Source: Kiritimatiellia bacterium
GTDB taxonomy: Bacteria; Verrucomicrobiota; Kiritimatiellia; RFP12; DVOR01
Direction: 5' to 3'
DNA: 14,845 nucleotides
Assembly: GCA_017457555.1 (NCBI GenBank)
Contig: JAFTHG010000062.1
Location: 1 to 14,845 of the forward strand
This document shows, piece after piece, positions 1 through 6,752 of the stretch (position 1 is the stretch's first letter; every line of letters begins with the position of its first letter). The notes under the pieces are model-generated. The model was not told where the DNA came from. It saw only the letters and a program-made list of their open reading frames with translations, and ran no database searches. The position numbers and the translations under genes were made by a program.

Positions 1-77
1 ATGACGAAGAGCTTGACGTAAGCTTCTGCTCCCCGCTGGTGCTCGGCGGGGCGCTTCTAAACAAAGCATTTAAATAA
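1..77 (+). CDS. Possible C-terminal end of an upstream (phage) gene, partial
   Basis: The frame beginning at base 3 is open from the window edge to TAA at 75-77 and encodes 24 residues, with a hydrophobic stretch (PLVLGGALL) near the end. A strong hairpin with a T-run follows 20 bp later, as expected after a gene end. Another frame stops at 19-21 and the third at 2-4, so the upstream gene could instead end there. A 24-codon open stretch is not significant by itself. The choice rests on its gene-like composition and on its position before the hairpin. No function can be assigned. Confidence 0.35.
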   Translation, partial: DEELDVSFCSPLVLGGALLNKAFK

Positions 78-96
78 CCAAACCACAGACAACCCC

Positions 97-154
97 GCCG
101 ACCACATGGCCAAAGTCTAATTAACTCCTTTTGGCAGCCATGTGGTCGGCTTTT
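97..154 (+). terminator. Long hairpin with T-run, between phage genes
   Basis: A perfect 14-bp inverted repeat (97-110 and 137-150, GCCGACCACATGGC and its complement) encloses a 26-nt loop and is followed by TTTTAATTT. Inside the loop CCAAAG (110-115) can pair with CTTTTGG with a bulged T, which would lengthen the structure. It looks like a Rho-independent terminator for the gene upstream. It ends only 14 bp before the start codon of the portal gene, so it could also be an RNA processing or translation-control structure for that gene. Confidence 0.75.
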
Positions 155-164
155 AATTTGAACT

Positions 165-2243
165 ATGAAACGTCTCGATACGCGTCTGCCAGTTTCTGAG
201 GAAGAGCGTTCTCGGCTTGAAGAACGGTGCCGAGAATACGCTTCCAGCGCACTCTCCATACATCAACTCAACAAGGAAGCCAAGAAGCGCTTCGCGGCCG
301 TATCGCCGTATGGCATCGACGGCATTAAGCGGCACAATACGTCTGGAGATCGCATTCGGCCATTTAAAGGATCAGCCAACAATGCGATACGTTGGGCAGA
401 CACCATCGCGGATGCCGAACGCTCAATGGCGATTGAGATCGCGCGACGCGTGAATCGCGTAGTACGCCCGATCGCGGCAGACGAGATGTCTACGCGCCAC
501 GCAGCTGCACTCACCAAACTGATTGACTGGGGCATTTCAGCACTCGGAAACGAATGGTATCACCAACTCGAGATGGCAGTCAACTATGCACTGATTGACA
601 CTCCGGCGATTGCACTCTTAACTCTGGATTGGCAGACGCGCACAATTCCCGGTCCACGTGTGGCGCAGAAGGACCAGGTGGCAGCCGCACTTCTCAGCGC
701 ACTCTCTGACATTTCCGCTGACGATTTGGATAATGCAATTCTCATTGGAGATATCCCCGAACGCATTACCGTGGCGGCCGCAACGATTCTCTCTACGTCC
801 ACGGAGACAGCCGAACGTGTACTGCTTGCATTCACGGAAGATAATCAGGTGGAATATATCGCACGCATTGCGCGCGAAGAAGTCCCAGCGCTCAACGCAT
901 GGCAATTTGGCACCGAGTTCCTGATTCCTTCAAAGACGCGCGACTTTCAATTCCTCTCGCCGTGGTATCGCGTTGAGTGGGTGAGCATTCCGCGATTGTA
1001 TGACTTGGCCGAAGCGGGCGGTTGGTCCAATGAGTTCGTCGAAGAGACCATTAAATGCAAGGGCCAGTCGCTCAATCTCGCCACAAATGACACCTTCCGC
1101 ATCAGCGACGATTATCGCGAGATGGTGCAATTATGCTACGCTTACACAATTGACGAGACGGCTACCGGCGAGACTGCACGTTGGCAAACAATCTTCTCGG
1201 CGGCGCCAGGTTTGACTGCTTGCGGACGCGAGATTGTGCGTATCAATAAGGCTAAATGGCCGGCCGTACTTCTGACGCGCGAACGTAACTCCGATAATCT
1301 GCTTGACTCTCGCGGCCTGGCATTACTCGCCAGTCCATCGCTTGACTTGGCTAAGAAACTCGTTGACACTGGGAGCAACAATGCTATCGTCGGAGGCCTG
1401 CCGCCGGTGCTCTCGCGTGGCAATGGCGAACAACAGATCTCACTCAATCCACTTGCCGCAATCAAACTGCGGTCGAACGCTGAATTGAAGTTCTTGCAGC
1501 CACCGGCGTATCCAGCGCAGGGCAACAATGAAGTCAATCGCCTTAAATCTGAACTCTACGACTATTTCGGCATTGCCACAAAGGATTCAGACCCTGAAGC
1601 GATTGCCACCCGCCGTCGCCACCGTATGGCCACGTTTATTGGCGTGCTGCGCGACCTGTACATGGCGTTGTTGTCACTGATTCAGGCGAACGCCTCCGAC
1701 GCACTCTTGGCCAGAATCCTCGGAAATGATGCGACTCTTCCAGGCATTCGCACAGATATTGACGGCCACTTCACGTTGACGCTTGAATGCAATGTGGACG
1801 ATCTGATTACCGAAAACGTCATCAAGAAGATCCAAGTGTTCGGTCAGATCATCGGAACACTTGACCGTCAGAAGGTTGTCGACACCGCACCCATTATGAA
1901 GTCGGCCATCCGCGCATTGTTCCCTGATGTATCTGAAGATGCGTTGCGTGCCGTTGAAGATGCGACTCAAGCCGATCTGAAAGACGAAGAAGCGAACTTC
2001 ATTAAGATTAAGGCAGGATTACGGCCACAGATGAATGTTGAAGGTGGCTGGAATTATGCAGCGCGATTGCAATTTTGGCAGGAGCAATTACAGCAGAACC
2101 CAACCGCGATTGAAGAGATGTCGCCCGAAGCGCAAGCCTTCGCACAACAGTGGATGCAAGCCTTGCAGCAGCAAGACCAGCAATTTGGCGCCAATGCTGA
2201 ACTCGGACGCACTGGCGCTCTGGACGTTGAACCTATGGCTTAA
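165..2243 (+). CDS. Phage portal-like protein (692 aa)
   Basis: This is probably the portal, the dodecameric ring at the capsid vertex through which DNA is packaged and ejected. The protein is soluble, with no signal peptide or membrane segment. The N-terminal half is rich in helices. Around residues 250-290 a beta-rich stretch (FQFLSPWYRVEWV) resembles the stem-flanking part of podovirus-type portals. Around 390-430 the pattern DSRGLALL ... LDLAKKLVDTGSNNAIVGGLPPVL resembles the portal segment where a helix runs before 'NPP'-type residues; the long helix-rich segment near 490-530 could be part of the clip and stem. The C-terminus is Gln-rich, as in the barrel of long portals. The length fits large podovirus portals of roughly 550-750 aa. 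No Shine-Dalgarno sequence precedes the ATG, and the hairpin at 97-154 ends 14 bp upstream. The next gene follows after 14 bp, in line with a virion operon. Family assignment is by pattern only. It could instead be another large head protein. Confidence 0.6.
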   Translation: MKRLDTRLPVSEEERSRLEERCREYASSALSIHQLNKEAKKRFAAVSPYGIDGIKRHNTSGDRIRPFKGSANNAIRWADTIADAERSMAIEIARRVNRVVRPIAADEMSTRHAAALTKLIDWGISALGNEWYHQLEMAVNYALIDTPAIALLTLDWQTRTIPGPRVAQKDQVAAALLSALSDISADDLDNAILIGDIPERITVAAATILSTSTETAERVLLAFTEDNQVEYIARIAREEVPALNAWQFGTEFLIPSKTRDFQFLSPWYRVEWVSIPRLYDLAEAGGWSNEFVEETIKCKGQSLNLATNDTFRISDDYREMVQLCYAYTIDETATGETARWQTIFSAAPGLTACGREIVRINKAKWPAVLLTRERNSDNLLDSRGLALLASPSLDLAKKLVDTGSNNAIVGGLPPVLSRGNGEQQISLNPLAAIKLRSNAELKFLQPPAYPAQGNNEVNRLKSELYDYFGIATKDSDPEAIATRRRHRMATFIGVLRDLYMALLSLIQANASDALLARILGNDATLPGIRTDIDGHFTLTLECNVDDLITENVIKKIQVFGQIIGTLDRQKVVDTAPIMKSAIRALFPDVSEDALRAVEDATQADLKDEEANFIKIKAGLRPQMNVEGGWNYAARLQFWQEQLQQNPTAIEEMSPEAQAFAQQWMQALQQQDQQFGANAELGRTGALDVEPMA

Positions 2244-2250
2244 GAGAGGA
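2244..2250 (+). promoter_or_regulatory. Ribosome binding site of the second phage gene
   Basis: GAGAGGA lies directly after the stop codon of the portal-like gene and 7 bp before the ATG at 2258. It fixes the start of the 429-aa gene and indicates translation from the same transcript. Confidence 0.7.
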
Positions 2251-2257
2251 TAAGACA

Positions 2258-3547
2258 ATGGCCATCACTTTTACTGAAACGAAAAAGAAGTCGTTAGAAG
2301 AACGCCTCGCAGAACGTCAGCGTCAAGCGATTGACCGCGCAAACGCTGTAAAGGAAAGTGCTTACAATAATCGCCTCGCGGGAATCGGACTGGAGGACAA
2401 TCCCGGCGCAGCCAAGCTGCACGGTCAGCGCGAACTTACCGCTAAGACGGGGCCGAATGGAAAAACCTACCTCTACGATAAGGATGGCAACATCACCGTC
2501 GGGACCGACTTTCAGCGCGCAATGGCGCCAGACGAGTACCGGAAGCTTGAAACTGAAGAAGGTCGCAGCGAAGTCTATGCGCCGGAGAACCGCGTGCGCG
2601 GCGTGAGCTATGTTGGAAGTCAGCAACTCGATCCGCGCGAACTTGCGATAAAGGCGCGTGAGCGTGCACTTGAGCGCGCCGGTATGACCGACATGAAGGC
2701 GATTAACAAGGCGCTTCAGATGCGCCGCAATATCCGTTCGGCGATGGAAGCAGAAAGCGGTCCGAGTGCCGCACAGATGGATGCAGCCAAACGGTGGAAT
2801 CTTGAACGCACGTTTGGCGGAACGCATGGCGCAAAGGCACGCGTGGCGCAGATGGGTATCGACGATGCTCGTCGCCAAGCTGAGCGCGACCAGGCACTCA
2901 CACTCGCCGTCCTAGGCCACGACAAGGATCGTGACGTTGTCAAGCTTCAGAATGAGGGTAATCTTACCGTTGAGACGCAGCGCGGCACGAACGCCGTCGA
3001 CCTGGCTAAACAGCAGGGCGCAGACAATCTCGCCGTCGCTAAACAGCAGGGCGTAGATAATCTCGCCGTGACCCAAGCTCAAGGCACGAACGCGCTAAAT
3101 GTCGCCAAGCAGCAGGGCGCAGACAATCTCGCAGTAACACAAGCACAGGGCACAAACGCACTAAATGTTGCCAAGCAGCAGGGTGCCGACAATATTAAAA
3201 TCGCCGAGATGCAGAGTGCAGACGCTGCAAGGGTTAAGGCGGCTGAGCACGTTAAGAACATAGAGAAGCGCTCGAACGATATTCTTACGCTAGCCGCTAA
3301 GTTCATGAACAGGGGATCTGCCAGCGCGGAAGACAAGGCTCTTCTTGTTTCAATCGTCAATTCGTCCAGTCTACCGAATGACTTTAAGCAAGCTCTTTTT
3401 CAGAATCCGGACAACTCCAATCTTGCGCCAGTATTCGAGGCGCTCATTGGCGATGCAAATCGTTACCGCGCCGAAATTGGCCTGCCCCCGATCCAACTCA
3501 ACAGCCAACAGGCCAATAACCAGCCTGGTCCGATCATAAATATCTAA
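2258..3547 (+). CDS. Phage helical protein with eight 11-residue repeats (429 aa)
   Basis: I do not recognise a family. Residues 5-40 are highly charged and helical (KKKSLEERLAERQRQAIDRAN). Residues 60-120 contain a short compact part with the beta-like stretch KTYLYDKDGNITVGTDF. Residues 125-215 are again charged helix. Residues 241-328 are eight uninterrupted 11-residue units of the type QQGADNLAVAK, a hendecad pattern expected to form a long, nearly straight coiled coil. The tail is a small helical part (335-405) and a Gln/Asn/Pro-rich end. There is no signal peptide or membrane segment and no cysteine. The position just after a portal-like gene suggests a virion, scaffold or ejected internal protein; an adsorption fibre is less likely because no receptor-binding domain follows. 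It is the last phage-like gene before chromosomal genes, and no terminator is visible after it. Confidence 0.7.
   Translation: MAITFTETKKKSLEERLAERQRQAIDRANAVKESAYNNRLAGIGLEDNPGAAKLHGQRELTAKTGPNGKTYLYDKDGNITVGTDFQRAMAPDEYRKLETEEGRSEVYAPENRVRGVSYVGSQQLDPRELAIKARERALERAGMTDMKAINKALQMRRNIRSAMEAESGPSAAQMDAAKRWNLERTFGGTHGAKARVAQMGIDDARRQAERDQALTLAVLGHDKDRDVVKLQNEGNLTVETQRGTNAVDLAKQQGADNLAVAKQQGVDNLAVTQAQGTNALNVAKQQGADNLAVTQAQGTNALNVAKQQGADNIKIAEMQSADAARVKAAEHVKNIEKRSNDILTLAAKFMNRGSASAEDKALLVSIVNSSSLPNDFKQALFQNPDNSNLAPVFEALIGDANRYRAEIGLPPIQLNSQQANNQPGPIINI
2978..3241 (+). repeat. Tandem 33-bp coding repeats (8 units of 11 residues)
   Basis: Eight in-frame units cover residues 241-328 of the 429-aa protein. 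Reading units 1 to 8: QRGTNAVDLAK, QQGADNLAVAK, QQGVDNLAVTQ, AQGTNALNVAK, QQGADNLAVTQ, AQGTNALNVAK, QQGADNIKIAE, MQSADAARVKA. Units 3+4 (3044-3109) and 5+6 (3110-3175) form a 66-bp higher-order repeat. The two copies differ at ten bases: nine changes are synonymous and one changes Val to Ala. Confidence 0.9.
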
Positions 3548-3617
3548 TCACCACTTTAATTATACAATTTGTTACATATTCACCAAGAATTACCGCGTTT
3601 TCAACATGTGGAATACA

Positions 3618-3655
3618 GTTTCAGTGAAATTGATCCTCGGTTTCAGTGAAATTGA
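3618..3655. repeat. 16-bp direct repeat, two perfect copies
   Basis: GTTTCAGTGAAATTGA occurs at 3618-3633 and again at 3640-3655, with 6 bp between copies. A third degenerate copy, TTGCAGTGA, follows at about 3658. Closely spaced repeats of this kind occur at the ends of some insertion sequences (IS21 family ends carry multiple transposase-binding repeats) and at regulator binding sites. No transposase gene is present in the window, so this would be a relic or an isolated end. Confidence 0.7.
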
Positions 3656-3678
3656 ATTGCAGTGAGCTGGGAAAAGGC

Positions 3679-3707
3679 TTGCAGAGTGCTCTTATTTAAG
3701 GTAGTCT
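3679..3707 (+). promoter_or_regulatory. Candidate promoter of the sulfatase gene
   Basis: TTGCAG (3679-3684) and TAGTCT (3702-3707) are separated by 17 bp, about 30 bp before the sulfatase start. The match to the vegetative consensus is weak (3 of 6 in each box). The -35 box resembles those of the two other promoters called here in front of rubrerythrin and the small basic protein. Confidence 0.35.
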
Positions 3708-3738
3708 ATTGGTAGCAAGGATTGATTGAGGAGATGCG

Positions 3739-6021
3739 ATGATGATTAGCCGCAGAACTTTTTTGACGTTGACGGGTGCTTCATTGATTACGGCACCGCA
3801 GCTGTTGCGTGGTTTTGATGTTTCGGATGGGGAGGTGCAGGGGGTGGAACCTTTGTGCACGGCTTCGGGGGCGCGGCCGAATGTGATTTTGATTCTTTGC
3901 GATGATCTGGGTTGGGGGGATTTGGGTCAGTTTTGGCAACGGGGGCGTGAGAGTGCACTTAAGATTCAGACACCTAAGATTGATGCGGCGATTTGTCAGG
4001 GTGCGATGATGACGAGTGCGTATACCACTGCGCCGGTGTGTGCGCCTGCGCGAGCTTCGATGGTGACGGGTAAGCATCAGGGGCATTGCACGTTGCGCGA
4101 TAACCGCTTTGACTGCCCGATTGATCCGCGTATGACGATTGGCACGGTAATGCAGCAGGCCGGGTATACCACGTGGCATATTGGCAAGTGGGGCATCGGC
4201 GGTGGTTATCAGGGGGCTGCAGGGCATCGCGCCATGGCGTGTGCGGCTGGTTTTGATTATTCTTACAGTTATCCGGCACACATGCATGGGCACTCGTTCT
4301 ATCACAGTGAATCGGACAACATTGACTCCATTAATGGATCGCCGATTTTAGAAAATGTGTCAGCGGCGGTGTATCACACACCGGAACATTGGTTGAAGGG
4401 GCTTTCGACACCTGTTTCGGGAACTGATTTTGCGGTGGATAGTGGTGATGGCACGGCTTCGGGGCGTGGTGTCTATTATCGCCGTCAGATTTGCAATGCG
4501 GAGGTGCAATACTGTTATGATACCGACCTCTTTACGGCAAAGATTAAGCAGTTGATCAATACGCATCAGGCACAGAATGATGGTAAGCCGTTCTTCTGTT
4601 ATGCCTGTTATACCACGGTGCATGGCTCGGGCGCGCGCAGTGATGGTTCGGTAAAGAATCAGGCCTCATTTCACATCCCCGGTAATGCTTATCCGGCGCT
4701 TGACGGGACGGACACAACGTGGGGCGGTGGCGCAACATGGGAGAAGGATGGCTCGGGGCATTTGACCTCTATCAAGAGTACTGCAGAGACCGCAAATACG
4801 GTTTTCCATGCCAATTATCCGGAAGATGAATTTACACCGGCTCAACGGCGGTATGGCACGAATGTGCAACGTCTGGATGATGCTATGGGTGATTTGCTTA
4901 ACTTTCTGAAACTCAAAGGCTTGGATGAGAACACGCTCATCCTCTTCACCTCGGATAATGGTCCGGCGGGTGAGAACTTGCCAGGCGCATGGGGCATCAA
5001 TTGGGTGCGGAATGGGTATGACTCCAATGGCCCCTTTGAGGGTATGAAGCGGTGGAGTTATGAAGGTGGATTGCGCGAACCGACATGGGCACTCTGGCCA
5101 GGTAAGATTGTGCCGGAAGCAGCCGGTAAAACGCCAAAGACGATTGATTTCCCCTTCCAATTCCCCTCGTGGATGGCAACACTTGCGGATGTGGCCGGTG
5201 TGCCACAGCCTGCTGCGTGTGATGGCGTCTCCATCCTGCCGTCGTTGACGGGGTCTGGACGTCAGTTGCCCACGCGAGTCTACACGGAGTATGTTGATGG
5301 CGGATCTGGACAGGGCTTTGATTTTGAACAGATGGTGCGCGATGGCGATTACGTGTTGGTGCGGAATAGTGGCAAAGATGGAGGGAATGTTGAACTCTAC
5401 AATGTGGTGACCGATATCGGTCAGACGACGAACCTTGCGACAGTGGCAGCGCATGCTGACAGAGTGCGTTATATGTCGGATCTATTGAAGACGTGCCGTA
5501 TTCCAACAGGTAAGATGGTCGCCGCGACAGGGTGTATTGAAGCCTATGCAAGTGGAAGTGCCGGTCGAACGGCTCGCGACGCTGATGCCGTCCCGGCAAC
5601 GCCATGCCCGGGAGCGATTTTACCGAAGTGGCAGGGGCGTTTGTACTATGACGGAGCAGAAACGTGGCCTTGGGTTCCGAATTTCCGCACACTTCTGCCG
5701 GAAAGTGGCTTTACTGCGTCCAATTTTGAAGAGATTGAAGCAACCTTGGGCAAGCTAAAGGGAGCTTATGGGCTCTCATTGCGCGGATGGATTGAGGTGG
5801 CCGAAGAGGGCGAGGTGACCTTTACGGCGACACATTGTCCGAAGGGGTGCCATGTCTGGGTCCATGAAGCACACATTATTGACCGTGAAGCAGGGGACTG
5901 CGACAATGTGTCAATCTCCATAAAACTGGCAAAGGGACGTCATCCCGTGCGGATCTATCTGGTGAAAAAAGAGGGTGCCGATCGCGGAACCGTGACGTGT
6001 GCAGGAAACCGCCTTGTCTAA
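3739..6021 (+). CDS. Tat-exported sulfatase with extra C-terminal domain (760 aa)
   Basis: A type I sulfatase hydrolysing sulfate esters, probably on glycans outside the cytoplasm. Residues 4-10 (SRRTFLT) form a twin-arginine signal followed by a hydrophobic stretch. The metal site begins at CDD (54-56). C101-A-P-A-R105 is the formylglycine signature; C101 must be oxidised by a maturase (anSME or FGE). GYTTWHIGKWG (142-152) is the second signature, with Gly where many members have His. H295, FTSDNGP (403-409, metal ligands D406 and N407) and GMKRWSYEGGLREP (435-448) are further conserved active-site blocks. The core ends near 590. Residues about 630-745 look like a PA14-type beta domain (GRLYYDG ... 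LRGWIEVAEEGEVTFTA), probably for carbohydrate binding. GAGGAG at 3728-3733 lies 5 bp from ATG 3739 and 8 bp from ATG 3742, so the second Met may be the true start. A strong terminator follows, so it appears monocistronic. The natural substrate cannot be told from sequence. Confidence 0.92.
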   Translation: MMISRRTFLTLTGASLITAPQLLRGFDVSDGEVQGVEPLCTASGARPNVILILCDDLGWGDLGQFWQRGRESALKIQTPKIDAAICQGAMMTSAYTTAPVCAPARASMVTGKHQGHCTLRDNRFDCPIDPRMTIGTVMQQAGYTTWHIGKWGIGGGYQGAAGHRAMACAAGFDYSYSYPAHMHGHSFYHSESDNIDSINGSPILENVSAAVYHTPEHWLKGLSTPVSGTDFAVDSGDGTASGRGVYYRRQICNAEVQYCYDTDLFTAKIKQLINTHQAQNDGKPFFCYACYTTVHGSGARSDGSVKNQASFHIPGNAYPALDGTDTTWGGGATWEKDGSGHLTSIKSTAETANTVFHANYPEDEFTPAQRRYGTNVQRLDDAMGDLLNFLKLKGLDENTLILFTSDNGPAGENLPGAWGINWVRNGYDSNGPFEGMKRWSYEGGLREPTWALWPGKIVPEAAGKTPKTIDFPFQFPSWMATLADVAGVPQPAACDGVSILPSLTGSGRQLPTRVYTEYVDGGSGQGFDFEQMVRDGDYVLVRNSGKDGGNVELYNVVTDIGQTTNLATVAAHADRVRYMSDLLKTCRIPTGKMVAATGCIEAYASGSAGRTARDADAVPATPCPGAILPKWQGRLYYDGAETWPWVPNFRTLLPESGFTASNFEEIEATLGKLKGAYGLSLRGWIEVAEEGEVTFTATHCPKGCHVWVHEAHIIDREAGDCDNVSISIKLAKGRHPVRIYLVKKEGADRGTVTCAGNRLV

Positions 6022-6039
6022 TGCACAGTGGTTAAACCA

Positions 6040-6078
6040 AATAACAGCGGTGGTAGCAATGCCACCGCTGTTATTTTT
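6040..6078 (+). terminator. Rho-independent terminator after the sulfatase gene
   Basis: A 14-bp perfect stem (6040-6053 with 6062-6075, AATAACAGCGGTGG) with an 8-nt loop is followed by a T-run at 6074-6078. It lies 18 bp after the sulfatase stop codon. The A-rich left side could give partial termination on the minus strand too. Confidence 0.92.
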
Positions 6079-6082
6079 AAAA

Positions 6083-6162
6083 GGCACGCTATGCGTGAAT
6101 GAGCCGCTGTGCGGAGGGAAGAGGCTCGCTATATGTGAATGAGCTGCTGCTTGGAGGAAGAG
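6083..6162. repeat. Imperfect 40-bp tandem repeat, two copies
   Basis: The copies at 6083-6122 and 6123-6162 share GGC-CGCTAT--GTGAATGAGC-GCTG followed by GGAGG and AAGA, about 80 percent identical by eye with one small shift near the end. They lie between the sulfatase terminator and the end of the minus-strand 188-aa gene. There is no supported coding capacity. They may be intergenic repeat units or the remnant of a repeated element. Confidence 0.7.
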
Positions 6163-6168
6163 AGCGGC

Positions 6169-6735
6169 TTACTCGACGAGTTGGACGGTGGGGGATTCGT
6201 TGAGAAGGGCACGTAGGGTGAGGATGGCCCAGAGGGTGTTTTCTCGCGAGGGGGCGTCCCAGTGTCCACCGGTGGGGGCGATCTTCTGGGAGTTGATGAG
6301 TGCTAATGCAAGTATTTCGCGCCAGTTTTCGGGAGGATTGGTGCGTGGGATGTCACGCTGGAGGGCGAAGAGACGTTTTGGGGACCGGATGGTGTGTTCT
6401 ACAGTGGCGGTGAAGTTGGTGTAACTTTCCATTGGCTCGGGGGGCGGCATGGCGTATTCCAAGGGGGTAATGTCGCAACGGTAGAGTTGGAAAGGGGCCT
6501 CTTTGGGATTGGTGAGGGCGTAGCGTTGCAGGAGATTTTCAATACGGTTGGTGGCGGGACTTTGTGTGATGAGCCAGCGTTGGGCACGGTCAATGGCTTC
6601 CTCGGCCTCCTGTGCGATTGAGAGGGTGAGCTCGGCCTCGGTTTGTAATTTGAAACTGTTTACTTCGGCGGAGGAGAAAAGGGGCAGTAAGAGCCCGGTC
6701 AAGAGGAGCAGAAGGGTGTAAAAGGGACGTGTCAT
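6169..6735 (-). CDS. Exported helical protein of unknown function (188 aa)
   Basis: Residues 1-23 form a clear signal peptide (positive start, LLLLLTGLLLPLF core, cleavage likely after SSA), so the product is exported. I do not recognise a family. Two helical segments, AIDRAQRWLITQS (about 48-60) and GHWDAPSRENTLWAILTLRALL (about 157-178), resemble the helix pairs of the terpenoid-cyclase/prenyltransferase alpha-alpha fold, but the match is weak and the protein is far too short for a full domain of that type. It starts 17 bp after the stop codon of the helicase gene with only a weak ribosome binding site, so it is probably co-transcribed with the helicase. The coding strand is C-rich and the protein is rich in Pro and Thr. 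Confidence 0.65.
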   Translation of the reverse strand: MTRPFYTLLLLLTGLLLPLFSSAEVNSFKLQTEAELTLSIAQEAEEAIDRAQRWLITQSPATNRIENLLQRYALTNPKEAPFQLYRCDITPLEYAMPPPEPMESYTNFTATVEHTIRSPKRLFALQRDIPRTNPPENWREILALALINSQKIAPTGGHWDAPSRENTLWAILTLRALLNESPTVQLVE

Positions 6736-6752
6736 GGCAGGACTCGTTTCTC

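Larger units (their letters stand above)
3548..3738. other. Phage/chromosome junction region, no gene
   Basis: This region is AT-rich and holds no convincing open reading frame and no hairpin with a T-run after the phage gene. It contains a 16-bp direct repeat (3618-3655) and, at its right end, the promoter and ribosome binding site of the sulfatase gene. The switch from phage virion genes to a typical chromosomal gene happens here, so an element boundary or a deletion endpoint probably lies in it. Confidence 0.5.

Noticed and set aside
22..57. CCCCGC/GCGGGG hairpin as a terminator
   Set aside because: A 6-bp stem only, no T-run, and it lies inside the probable coding end of the upstream gene.
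3044..3175. Tandem repeat as a CRISPR array
   Set aside because: The repeats are in frame, contiguous without unique spacers, and differ mainly at third codon positions, so they are protein-coding repeats.
4666..5692. Overlapping long minus-strand frames under the sulfatase gene
   Set aside because: The plus frame has intact sulfatase motifs throughout; the minus frames are rich in His, Arg and Pro, as expected for shadows.
6099..6203. Plus-strand 34-codon open frame through the 40-bp tandem repeat
   Set aside because: No ribosome binding site, overlaps the end of the minus-strand gene and carries the repeat; no coding sign.
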